Assembly (NCBI GenBank): GCA_903834675.1
Contig: CAILKC010000215.1
Span: forward strand, 1 to 27,068
Source: an uncultured Victivallales bacterium
GTDB lineage: Bacteria; Verrucomicrobiota; Lentisphaeria; Oligosphaerales; JAFGRS01
Length of the DNA: 27,068 nt
Direction of reading: 5' to 3'
The notes below the pieces were generated by a model, which saw nothing but the letters and a program-made list of their open reading frames with translations, made no database searches and was not told where the DNA came from. Below, one piece after another: positions 6,548 to 13,875 of this stretch (positions are counted from its first letter, which is position 1; every line of letters starts with the position of its first letter). The position numbers and the translations under genes were made by a program.

Positions 6548-8017
6548 ATGACCCGAACCCCGAAGGCCAAGCCCTTTGCCAGCAACCTGGAGTACCTCGC
6601 AGCCACGCTGGATTACCTCCAGACCCTGGCGCGAAAGCAGGTCGCCGGCCGGCAACTCGAGACCGAGCGCAGCGGCATGCGAGCGTCCCGGTACGAACAG
6701 ACGGAACGCGAGGAGCTGCTGGGCAGCGCTGCCAGCAACAGCGCTGGCCTGCAACACCTGCTGCGCCGACTCGACACCGGACTCCGGCACAAGCATGACA
6801 CCCTGAACCGGCGCACGCAGGTCACGCTGGCGGCGGGGACGCCGGAGCTGCCCCTGGAGAACCTCGCCCGGGACTACAGCCTGAGCGAGTTTGAGAAGCT
6901 GGTGCTGGTCATCATCCTGGGGCCAGACCTGGACAGCAACTTCAGCCGCGTCATGGAGGCGCTCTCGCGCAGTCACAGCGTCGAGATGCGCACCGTCCTC
7001 GATATCCTCTGCGCTGGGGTCGAGGAGAAGATCCAGGCCCGCCGGTACTTCATCCACTCCGGGAAGCTTCTCAGCCACGGGCTCCTGAACCTGGCCCACA
7101 ACCACGAGCCCGACAGCGAGAGCGAGTTCATGCGCATGGACCTGGAGCTGCCGCGCCGGGTCAGCAGCCTGATCCTGGGCAAGTACGACATTGACGACCA
7201 GGTGGTCTGCTTCTCCGCGGTGGTTGACCCGGAAGTCGATCTGGATCAGGTCGTCCTGCCGCCGGGGAAGCGCCAGGAGGTCCTTGACCTTCTCATGCAC
7301 CGGGACGACTACCTGGGCTGCCGGAAGGAATGGGGTTTCGATGACATCCTGAGCTACGGCAAGGGCACGATCCTGCTCTTCTCCGGCCCGTCCGGGACCG
7401 GCAAGACCATGCTCGCCCACGCCCTGGCCAAGGCGACGACGCACCGGCTGATGCTGGTGGACTACCGGAAGATCAGAGAGTACGGCCGCCACTCGTTCGA
7501 CGAGAACCTCAACCGCATCTTTCACGAAGCGCGACTCCAGCACGCTATTATCCTCTTTGACGAGGCGGACGAGATGTTCGACGACCGCTGCGGGAATGGC
7601 ATCATGCCCACGATCCTGCGGGAGTTCGAGAAACTCGATGGCATCGCCATCCTGGCGACCAACCGTCGGCAGGTCCTGGACGAGGCGCTCGACCGCCGCA
7701 TCCTCTACCGGCTCGAGTTCGAGGTGCCCCCCGCCGAGCTGCGCGAGGAGATCTGGCGTCGGCACCTGCCACCCCAGGCACCCCTGGCAGCGGACATTGA
7801 CTTGCGCGCCCTGGCCGAGGACTTCGACTTCACCGGCGGCTACATCAAGAACGCCGTGCTGAGCCGCTCCGCCTCCTCGGCAAGCAACAGCATGCCCAGA
7901 AGCTTCTCGAGTTCGCCCTCCTCGTCGAATGGACACCCCGGCAGCAGGACCCCGACAGCAGGACCGCTGCCGTCCGGCGCTATCTGCTCCTCGATACACG
8001 GGCCCACTCTGCAGTAG
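6548..8017 (+). CDS. AAA+ ATPase with disrupted C-terminus
   Basis: A cytoplasmic AAA+ ATPase. Residues 1-265 are a helical or winged-helix-like N-terminal region. The ATPase core has Walker A GPSGTGKT at 280-287, Walker B ILFDEADE at 335-342, sensor-1 ATN at 370-372, an arginine pair at 383-384, and sensor-2 GGYIKNAV at 430-437. The layout resembles AAA+ proteins found near contractile injection systems and as orphans, but no tail genes are seen here. After residue 438 the frame enters a Ser/Pro-rich stretch of about 50 residues that looks out-of-frame. The lid domain is therefore cut at about base 7860. RBS AAGGAG lies 5 nt before the ATG. The start and core are firm; the 3' end is not native. 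Confidence 0.85.
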   Translation: MTRTPKAKPFASNLEYLAATLDYLQTLARKQVAGRQLETERSGMRASRYEQTEREELLGSAASNSAGLQHLLRRLDTGLRHKHDTLNRRTQVTLAAGTPELPLENLARDYSLSEFEKLVLVIILGPDLDSNFSRVMEALSRSHSVEMRTVLDILCAGVEEKIQARRYFIHSGKLLSHGLLNLAHNHEPDSESEFMRMDLELPRRVSSLILGKYDIDDQVVCFSAVVDPEVDLDQVVLPPGKRQEVLDLLMHRDDYLGCRKEWGFDDILSYGKGTILLFSGPSGTGKTMLAHALAKATTHRLMLVDYRKIREYGRHSFDENLNRIFHEARLQHAIILFDEADEMFDDRCGNGIMPTILREFEKLDGIAILATNRRQVLDEALDRRILYRLEFEVPPAELREEIWRRHLPPQAPLAADIDLRALAEDFDFTGGYIKNAVLSRSASSASNSMPRSFSSSPSSSNGHPGSRTPTAGPLPSGAICSSIHGPTLQ

Positions 8018-8451
8018 GACCTGTTCCACACATACGCGCCCTGCTCGAACTCGACTGCCCCTGCCTGCCCCCCACCTGCCAACCTCACCCTCACGATGAC
8101 TGAATCGGGCGACGAACCGGGGTCCCTGAACTCGATGGACGACGGGAATGCGTTCTCGTAGGCCGCAGTCCGCGCGCCCCCCGGCGGGATCACGATCTGC
8201 AGGTAGATGCGGAGCGCGTCTCTCTCGTCCTTGCGCCAGCACCAGAGATTCCAGTTTACCATTTCCCACGGATCGTCACCAACGGTCCAGCGCTCGACCT
8301 TGGCGCCGCGCGCCACCGATTCCTTGTGAACCCGGTACTCGCCCTGAGCGCTCGGCGGCGTGGCGCCCTGCCACCAGAGGAAGTCTCCGGTGAGCTGAAT
8401 CGTGCGCCCGCTGTCGTCAGATGGCGTCAGAAGGGAGGGACCACGGACCAT
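7840..8451 (-). CDS. Hypothetical protein, probably truncated
   Basis: An open frame of 203 residues with codon use like its neighbours (many C- and G-ending codons) and GAGG 6 nt before the ATG. Segments such as NLWCWRKDERDALRIYLQIV look like real protein. No family is recognised, and no signal peptide or membrane segment is evident. Its last eight residues lie in the antisense of the AAA+ lid, so it runs tail to tail across the suspected junction at about 7860 and probably lost its true C-terminus. It could be a chance frame, but its composition argues against that for the first 130 residues. Confidence 0.45.
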   Translation of the reverse strand: MVRGPSLLTPSDDSGRTIQLTGDFLWWQGATPPSAQGEYRVHKESVARGAKVERWTVGDDPWEMVNWNLWCWRKDERDALRIYLQIVIPPGGARTAAYENAFPSSIEFRDPGSSPDSVIVRVRLAGGGQAGAVEFEQGAYVWNRSYCRVGPCIEEQIAPDGSGPAVGVLLPGCPFDEEGELEKLLGMLLLAEEAERLSTAFLM

Positions 8452-8940
8452 GGTTGGCCTCGCAGCAACTCGGCTTTGGTAGTCTCGCAGTTCTCAGGCG
8501 TCAGTCTCGCCACAAGCTCACGGACCCACGGCGGTAGGGGTTCTCGTTCTGCCTCGGCCTCCGCTGGCTTGCCGCCGCTCGCGGCTGGCCGTGGGCAGCA
8601 ACGTACTCACCGGGGGGATGGATGTCCACGTTACATCCTGGGTGGGACCAACGGAGTCGCAAGGTTGGTGTGCGGGTCTGGAGAAATGGCCACGCCGAGA
8701 TGGGACGTAGCGCGAGACGTGCCGCCAATCGCGGAGGTAGGTGCGTAGCCACCGCCCTACTGGGCCATGATCAGCATGACCATCAAGCGGCTTCAACCAC
8801 AGGGACAGCGTCCCGGCGGAACCGTCTTGCTTGGCTGGACTGACGCCGAGTGCGTTTCTTCTGATCGACAGTGCAGATGGGACACCGGATCTCGGACTGC
8901 GGCGGGTGCCCATGACCATCTGTGGTCAGGCTCGGGAATC
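8452..8940. other. Region without a supported gene
   Basis: About 490 bp with only short open frames of shadow-like composition (Arg/Pro/Ser-rich) on both strands. No tRNA, transposase motif or strong promoter is seen. It may be decayed mobile-element sequence, given the repeats and tRNA on its right. Confidence 0.4.
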
Positions 8941-8985
8941 TGCTAACACTTTTGCTAACACTTTCCCACATTTTTGCTAACACTT
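8941..8985. repeat. Three direct copies of TGCTAACACTT
   Basis: The 11-mer occurs exactly at 8941-8951, 8953-8963 and 8975-8985, with unit spacing of 12 and 22 bp. It lies about 70 bp beyond the 3' end of the tRNA-Thr gene. It may be a recombinase or REP-type element footprint; no enzyme gene is adjacent. Confidence 0.8.
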
Positions 8986-9056
8986 AAGGGGTCAGAGGGG
9001 ATGGCACAGAAGAGGACAGTTCGAGGCAGTTTGAAGCTGAATCGGGGGGAAAAGAC

Positions 9057-9131
9057 TGGAGCCAGCGCTCGGGATTGAACCGAGGACCTGCTCATTACGA
9101 ATGAGCTGCTCTACCACTGAGCTACGCTGGC
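9057..9131 (-). tRNA. tRNA-Thr(CGU)
   Basis: A cloverleaf can be drawn. The acceptor GCCAGCG pairs with CGCTGGC. The D-arm has GCTC...GAGC. The anticodon stem GCTCA/TGAGC encloses loop TTCGTAA with anticodon CGT, which reads ACG threonine codons. The T-arm CTCGG/CCGAG encloses TTCAATC. The discriminator is T (9060), and an encoded CCA follows (9057-9059). Confidence 0.97.
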
Positions 9132-9167
9132 CTGACCGTCAAAGCGCGAGAGTACTAACGGGACTCT

Positions 9168-9195
9168 AAGATAGGGCTGAGCATCGGCATTTCAA
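9168..9195 (-). promoter_or_regulatory. Promoter of tRNA-Thr
   Basis: Minus strand TTGAAA (9190-9195), 16-nt spacer, TATCTT (9168-9173). The predicted start near 9161 leaves a leader of about 30 nt before the mature tRNA 5' end. Confidence 0.65.
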
Positions 9196-9301
9196 GCTGA
9201 ACTACGGGGTATTTCGAGGCGAGTGCGCGGTGATGGCAGGCGGTCTGAGTGGCCCCCATACCGTTCTCCTGAGGCCGCTGCTAAACGCCGACGTCTGCCG
9301 G

Positions 9302-9330
9302 TTGACGGCGGCACGCCGGACGGGTAGCCT
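9302..9330 (+). promoter_or_regulatory. Promoter of the thioesterase gene
   Basis: TTGACG (9302-9307), 17-nt spacer, TAGCCT (9325-9330). The predicted start near 9337 is 33 nt before the chosen ATG. Confidence 0.55.
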
Positions 9331-9369
9331 AGGGTCGTGCCTTAACCTATGCAGCGCAGGGAGGACGCC

Positions 9370-9831
9370 ATGGCCCGGATTCGCCTCGAGATTCCCGAGA
9401 ACCTTCCCTTTGTCACCGAGCTGACCCTGCGGGTGGGCGACATGAATTACGGCAACCATCTGGGCAACGACGCGCTGCTGGGGTTGCTGCACGAAGCCCG
9501 TTTGCAGTTTCTGGCGAGTTTGGGCTACAGCGAGATGAGCCTCGGCGGCGCGGCCTCGATCATGGCGGATGTGGCCATCGTCTACAAGGCTCAAGCGTTC
9601 CGCGGCGACCGCCTGCAGATTGCCGTCGGCACGGGCGACTTTACGGGCTCAGGCTTCGATGTGCTCTACCGGGTCAGCCACGCTCAGACTCGGGGCATCG
9701 TCGCTCTGGCCAAGACGGGAATGGTCCTGTTCGACTACGAGCGTGGTCGTCCGCTGCGGCTGGATGACGCGCTTCGCGGGCGCCTGAGCGGCGCGGTGGA
9801 GACGATGGCCCCTGATGCCTCTGGCGCCTGA
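9370..9831 (+). CDS. Hotdog-fold acyl-CoA thioesterase
   Basis: A 153-residue single-domain protein of the 4-hydroxybenzoyl-CoA thioesterase/FadM-like group, expected to hydrolyse an acyl-CoA in the cytoplasm. The hallmark is GDMNYGNHLGNDALLGLLHE near the N-terminus, where the catalytic Asp of the classic motif is replaced by Asn (NYGNHLGN), followed by the E of the long helix. A beta-strand segment (ADVAIVYKAQAFRGDRLQI) matches the family core. An earlier ATG (9349) exists, but GGGAGGA 5 nt before 9370 fixes the start. It has its own promoter and lies 190 bp ahead of the DeoR gene. The substrate is unknown. Confidence 0.88.
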   Translation: MARIRLEIPENLPFVTELTLRVGDMNYGNHLGNDALLGLLHEARLQFLASLGYSEMSLGGAASIMADVAIVYKAQAFRGDRLQIAVGTGDFTGSGFDVLYRVSHAQTRGIVALAKTGMVLFDYERGRPLRLDDALRGRLSGAVETMAPDASGA

Positions 9832-9940
9832 AGACGAAGGGCTCGCCTGGCGTACAGCTCCGTCCTGGCCGCGCTGGCCGACGCACCAGACCCATGAGCG
9901 TGGATGGATCTCCGCGTTGCGCGAAAATGAGCGATGCTGA

Positions 9941-9969
9941 TTGAAATTGCACGATATGTGGCTTAGTAT
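9941..9969 (+). promoter_or_regulatory. Promoter of the DeoR-dehydrogenase operon
   Basis: TTGAAA (9941-9946), 17-nt spacer, TAGTAT (9964-9969), about 50 nt before the regulator ATG. The AT-rich segment just downstream (TTGATCATTGATGA) contains TGATCA and could bind the regulator. Confidence 0.65.
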
Positions 9970-10021
9970 TGATCATTGATGACTGTTCCGAAGGCCATTC
10001 GACTCAGAGGGTCAGCGGCGT

Positions 10022-10795
10022 ATGATCGGGCGCATGTTAGCGACAGAGCGGGAGAGTCGCATCCTGGAGTTGCTAGCGGGGACGCAGGGTCGTTCGGTGC
10101 ATGAGTTGGCCGAGGGTCTGGCAGTGAGCATGGCGACTCTGCGTCGCGACCTGGCGGACATGGAGAGGCGGCGTCTGCTGACGCGGGTCCGGGGTGGAGC
10201 GACGTTGACGCCGGCGCGCCGGGTGGAGCCGCTGTTTGCCGCCAAGGAGACGGAGAATTGCGAGGCGAAGGAGCGCATTGCGCGGGCGGCGTTGGGGTTG
10301 ATTGAGGAGCACGACACGATTTACCTGGATGGCGGTTCGACCGTGCTCATGCTGGCGCGGTTGCTGCCACCGCACCGTGACCTGACGGTGGTCACCAACT
10401 CCTTGATGGCGGCGGCGGCGTTGCTGGAGTCCGGTCACCGGCTGATCCTGGTGGGGGGCGAGTACCGAGCCCTGGCGCGGACGCTGGTAGGACCCTTGAC
10501 CGTTCACGTGATCCGAGCGCTCAACGTCAACAAGGCGTTCATGGGCACCATCGGCCTGACGGTGGCGGAGGGAATGACGACCACCGACACCAACGAGGCG
10601 TTCACCAAAGAGCAGATCATGAAGCGCGCGACGCAGGTCATCCTGCTGGCGGACCACAGCAAGATCGGCGTGCCGTCATTCACTTGCAGCGGCAGCATCG
10701 AGGATATCGACATTCTGATTACGGACCAGGTGGGCGACTCGTTTCGCGAGGCCCTTGAGGGGCATGGGGTCGAGGTCATCCTGGCGGGTGCGTGA
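10022..10795 (+). CDS. DeoR-family transcriptional regulator
   Basis: A 257-residue repressor-type protein. The N-terminal winged helix (about 8-62) has ERESRILELLAG, HELAEGLAVSMATLRRDL and a wing with TRVRGGA. The C-terminal DeoR sensor domain (about 75-235) has the sugar-phosphate-binding signature YLDGGSTVLMLARLL and, later, VVTNS and LVGGEYR. The family usually senses phosphorylated sugars. It heads the run of dehydrogenase genes with 38 nt before E2, so it probably autoregulates the operon. A second ATG at 10034 is possible, since the SD for 10022 is weak. Confidence 0.92.
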   Translation: MIGRMLATERESRILELLAGTQGRSVHELAEGLAVSMATLRRDLADMERRRLLTRVRGGATLTPARRVEPLFAAKETENCEAKERIARAALGLIEEHDTIYLDGGSTVLMLARLLPPHRDLTVVTNSLMAAAALLESGHRLILVGGEYRALARTLVGPLTVHVIRALNVNKAFMGTIGLTVAEGMTTTDTNEAFTKEQIMKRATQVILLADHSKIGVPSFTCSGSIEDIDILITDQVGDSFREALEGHGVEVILAGA

Positions 10796-10833
10796 GAACG
10801 GCCAGGTTCCAGGGTTTAAGGAGAACAGAGGTC

Positions 10834-12231
10834 ATGGCAACCCCGATAGTGATGCCGAAGGCGGGTAACTCCGTGGAAGAGTGCCTGCTGACCACGTGGC
10901 GGGTCAAGCCGGGCGACTGCGTCAAGGTCGGCGACATTGTGGCCGACATCGAGACGGACAAGGCCGCGTTCGAGATTGAGTCGCCGGCGGCAGGGACGGT
11001 GCTGGCGTTGTTCTGGTCCGAGGGTGATTTGGTGCCGGTGATGCAGAATCTCGGGGTCATCGGCTCGGCGGGCGAAGAGGTGACGGCGTTTCGTCCGGAC
11101 GGGGCGGCGTCGGCGGGCACCGCGGCAGCTGCCGCTGCGAGTGGTGCTCCGACCGGGCCCGCGGTTGCGCCGGTGGCAGCGGCGGTGGCGCCCGTAGCGG
11201 TGGACAACGGGCCGCTGAGCCCGCGGGCGCGTCGTTTCGTCAAAGAGCACCCCTTTGTCATACCGTCCATTCAGGGCAGCGGCGTTGGCGGTCGGATCGA
11301 GGAAAGGGATGTGATCGAGGCTTACCGGAGCGCACCGCATCTCACCCCGGCGGCAGCACGCTTGGCAGCCGAGGGCGTGGCGACGCCCGCGCTCGGCAGC
11401 GGGGTGAGCGGCATGGTGCGCGTTCAGGACCTGGGCAAGGCCACTCCGGCGCTGCCGGCGGCCGAGAGCGGCGCCGCCGGCCCAGCGGTCGCCGCCCCGG
11501 TCGCCCCGCCTGCGGCGGCAGCGCCCTCGGCGGACACGATCACGGAGGTCAAGCTCAGCAACATTCGTAAGATTATCGCCAAGCGCCTGCTTGAGTCGCT
11601 GAGTGGCCTGGCGCAGTACACCCTCAATGCGGAAGCCGATGTCAGTGGCCTCCTGGCGTTGCGGCAGCGCCTCAAGGCGCAGGGCGAGGCGTTGGGTCTG
11701 GCCAACGTGAACATTGGCGACATGGTGATGTACGCTGCGACCAAGGCGCTGCGTCAGCACCCCGCGCTGAACGCGGAGTTCGACGGTACGGTGGTGCGCC
11801 AGCACGCCGCGGTCAACCTGGGTTTTGCCTGTGACACCCCGCGCGGGTTGATGGTGCCGGTGGTGCATGGCGCCCAGCGCCTGAGTCTTGCCGAGATGGC
11901 AGCCAAGGCCAAGGAATTGGCCAAACAGGCCGCGGCGGGCAGCCTGAACCCCGACTTCCTGCAGGGTGGGACGTTCACGGTGTCAAACCTCGGGACTTTT
12001 GGGGTCACGACCTTCACGCCGGTGATCAATGCGCCACAGGTGGCGATTCTGGGGGTGGGCACGACGCTGCTGCGGCCGGTGCGCGTGGGTGGGGTCATCG
12101 AGTACCGCGAGATGATCCAGCTCAGCCTGACCCTGGATCACCGGGTCGTGGACGGCGCGCCGGGGGCGCGCTTCCTGCAGACTCTGCGGGCGATTCTGGA
12201 GAGCTTCGAGCTGGTGTGTGTGGCGGGGTAA
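10834..12231 (+). CDS. 2-oxoacid dehydrogenase E2 (dihydrolipoyl acyltransferase)
   Basis: The core acyltransferase of a 2-oxoacid dehydrogenase complex, 465 residues. An N-terminal lipoyl domain (1-80) has the lipoylated lysine K43 in ETDKAAFE. An Ala/Pro/Val-rich linker follows. A peripheral subunit-binding domain starts at about 128 (LSPRARRFVKEH...GGRIEERDVI), and a second, looser one at about 168 (LTPAAARLAAEG...GMVRVQDL). A second linker leads to the catalytic domain (about 228-465) with the LDHRVVDG active-site motif. The ATG at 10834 has AAGGAG 11 nt upstream and gives the expected lipoyl N-terminus. The substrate (pyruvate, acetoin or branched-chain acid) cannot be fixed from the motifs alone. 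Confidence 0.95.
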   Translation: MATPIVMPKAGNSVEECLLTTWRVKPGDCVKVGDIVADIETDKAAFEIESPAAGTVLALFWSEGDLVPVMQNLGVIGSAGEEVTAFRPDGAASAGTAAAAAASGAPTGPAVAPVAAAVAPVAVDNGPLSPRARRFVKEHPFVIPSIQGSGVGGRIEERDVIEAYRSAPHLTPAAARLAAEGVATPALGSGVSGMVRVQDLGKATPALPAAESGAAGPAVAAPVAPPAAAAPSADTITEVKLSNIRKIIAKRLLESLSGLAQYTLNAEADVSGLLALRQRLKAQGEALGLANVNIGDMVMYAATKALRQHPALNAEFDGTVVRQHAAVNLGFACDTPRGLMVPVVHGAQRLSLAEMAAKAKELAKQAAAGSLNPDFLQGGTFTVSNLGTFGVTTFTPVINAPQVAILGVGTTLLRPVRVGGVIEYREMIQLSLTLDHRVVDGAPGARFLQTLRAILESFELVCVAG

Positions 12232-12240
12232 CCGGGAGGC

Positions 12241-12267
12241 GGTCTGACCGGTCTGACCGGTCTGACG
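12241..12267. repeat. Three tandem palindromic 9-mers between E2 and E3
   Basis: GGTCTGACC, GGTCTGACC and GGTCTGACG follow without spacing. Each full unit is itself a palindrome (GGTC-T-GACC). They sit in the 51-nt gap before E3, just upstream of its RBS. They could form alternative hairpins in the mRNA or bind a protein. Confidence 0.85.
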
Positions 12268-12282
12268 TTTAGGAGTGTTCTT

Positions 12283-13626
12283 ATGTACGATCTTGCAGTC
12301 ATCGGCGCCGGGCCGGGCGGCTATGAGGCAGCGGCCTACGCTGCCAAGCTCGGCAAGAAGGTGGTGCTGTTCGAGAAGGGCGAGGTGGGCGGCGTCTGCC
12401 TCAACGTCGGCTGCATTCCGACCAAGACGCTGCTGCGCAGCGCTCGCGCCTACAGCGACTGCCGCGAAGCGGAGCGCTACGGCGTGACGGTGAGTGCGCC
12501 CGTCTTCAACCTGACGGCGGTGCAGGAGCGCAAGAAGCAGGTGGTGGCGACTCTGTGCAAGGGCGTCAGCGCCATGCTCAAGGGCGCCGGGGTCGAGCTG
12601 GTCAAAGCTGAAGCGCGGCTGGCGGGGCGCGGCAAGGTGGTGGCGGGCGAGCGCGAATACGAAGCGGTCAACATTCTGCTGGCGACGGGCAGCGTGCCCG
12701 CCGTGCCGCCGATTCCGGGCCTGCGCGAGTCCAAGGCGGTAGTGGATTCCACGGGCATTCTCGAACTGCAGCAGGTACCCGAGAGCCTGGTGGTGATCGG
12801 CGCCGGCGTCATCGGGCTGGAGTTCGCCTGTTTCTTCGCCGAGCTGGGCACGGTAGTCACCATGGTGGAGATGCTGGAGCGGATTGCGCCGGTGCTCGAC
12901 GAGGAGATCGGCAAGCGGCTGCAGGCGGACCTGAAGAAGAGGAAGGTGTCGATCCAGCTTTCGTGCCGGGTCACGCAGGTCGAGGGTAACACGGTGCATT
13001 ACACCGACGCCGAGGGCAAGCCGCAGAGCGTCAGCGGCACGTATGTGCTGAATGCCACCGGTCGGCAGCCGGTGCTGAAGGGGTTCGGGCTGGAGGAGGC
13101 GGGGGTGGCGGTGGAGCGCCGCGGCATCCGCGTGGACGAGTGTGGTCGCACTAACGTGCCCGGCATCTGGGCCTGCGGCGACTGTACGGGCCGCCTGCTG
13201 CTGGCCCACTCTGCCACCCGCGAGGGCATGGTGGCGGTGCATACCATGTTCGGCATCCCCGACCGCATGCGCTTCTCCGCCATCCCCAGCGTGATCTACA
13301 CGCATCCCGAGGTGGCTCAGGTGGGCGCTACGGAAGAGGAGCTGAAACGGCAGGGGATCGCCTACCGCAAGGCGGTCATGCCGATGGCGATTGCCGGGCG
13401 CTTCATCGTCGAGGAAGCCGGCAAGAGCGGCACGGTCAAGGTGCTGGTGAGCGAGCGCCATGGCCAGGTCCTCGGCGTACACATGATCGGCGGCAGCTGC
13501 GGGGAGTTCATCGCCACGGCCGCCGCCATGGTGGAGTTGGAACTGTGCGTGGACGACGTCCGCCAGATCGTCTTCCCGCACCCGACCTTGAGCGAAGCGC
13601 TGAGGGAAACCGTGTTGCATGCCTGA
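12283..13626 (+). CDS. lpdA: Dihydrolipoyl dehydrogenase (E3)
   Basis: FAD- and NAD-dependent enzyme that reoxidises the lipoyl groups of the E2 protein; 447 residues, a normal length. The FAD-binding GAGPGG is at residues 8-13. The redox disulfide lies in GGVCLNVGCIPTK (about residues 36-48). A second Rossmann motif (GAGVIGLEF) for NAD is near 168, and the FAD-contacting WACGDC segment is near 295. The C-terminal interface domain ends with FPHPTLSEALRE, containing the catalytic His-Glu dyad. RBS AGGAG is 7 nt before the ATG. It lies 51 nt after E2 and is co-oriented. Confidence 0.97.
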   Translation: MYDLAVIGAGPGGYEAAAYAAKLGKKVVLFEKGEVGGVCLNVGCIPTKTLLRSARAYSDCREAERYGVTVSAPVFNLTAVQERKKQVVATLCKGVSAMLKGAGVELVKAEARLAGRGKVVAGEREYEAVNILLATGSVPAVPPIPGLRESKAVVDSTGILELQQVPESLVVIGAGVIGLEFACFFAELGTVVTMVEMLERIAPVLDEEIGKRLQADLKKRKVSIQLSCRVTQVEGNTVHYTDAEGKPQSVSGTYVLNATGRQPVLKGFGLEEAGVAVERRGIRVDECGRTNVPGIWACGDCTGRLLLAHSATREGMVAVHTMFGIPDRMRFSAIPSVIYTHPEVAQVGATEEELKRQGIAYRKAVMPMAIAGRFIVEEAGKSGTVKVLVSERHGQVLGVHMIGGSCGEFIATAAAMVELELCVDDVRQIVFPHPTLSEALRETVLHA

Positions 13627-13740
13627 GCCCCGGTTGGCGGGCTCGCGGGAGCCCTGGCTCACGCGGTCGGCGGCGTCGGCAGAGACGGTCTGCGGACTCC
13701 ATGGACCGCCCCTTCAGGGCTTAGTCGGGGGTATGAACAG

Positions 13741-13802
13741 GGACCCAGGGCGTTGCCCTGGGCTGGTATGTGACGCCCCGTTGGGGCTTGGGACCTGGGT
13801 CC
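13741..13802. repeat. Dispersed double-hairpin repeat, copy 1
   Basis: In the 249-bp gap between E3 and E1. CCCAGGGC-GTT-GCCCTGGG (13744-13762) and GCCCC-GTT-GGGGC (13775-13787) form two hairpins. GGACCCAGG at 13741 pairs perfectly with CCTGGGTCC at 13794, which could enclose the element. The same two-hairpin design recurs on the opposite strand at 27005-27050. A similar GCCC/GGGC hairpin lies just upstream, near 13708. Confidence 0.85.
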
Positions 13803-13875
13803 ACGCATGGGGCGTGGGTCATTGTATTTTTGAGGCGGACCGTCGGAGTAATCAACAAGCACGAAAGGTGACGCC

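Noticed and set aside
6548..8017. Part of a contractile injection system
   Set aside because: Only the ATPase resembles that context; no sheath, tube, baseplate or spike gene is in the window.
6407..8269. 620-residue minus-strand open frame opposite the AAA+ gene
   Set aside because: It is antisense to Walker A, Walker B and sensor motifs; its composition is shadow-like.
8452..8940. Transposase remnant on the minus strand
   Set aside because: Short frames show no DDE or HUH motif and no terminal inverted repeat could be paired.
8941..8985. CRISPR array
   Set aside because: The repeat is 11 bp with gaps of 1 and 11 bp, too short for repeat-spacer units, and no cas gene is present.
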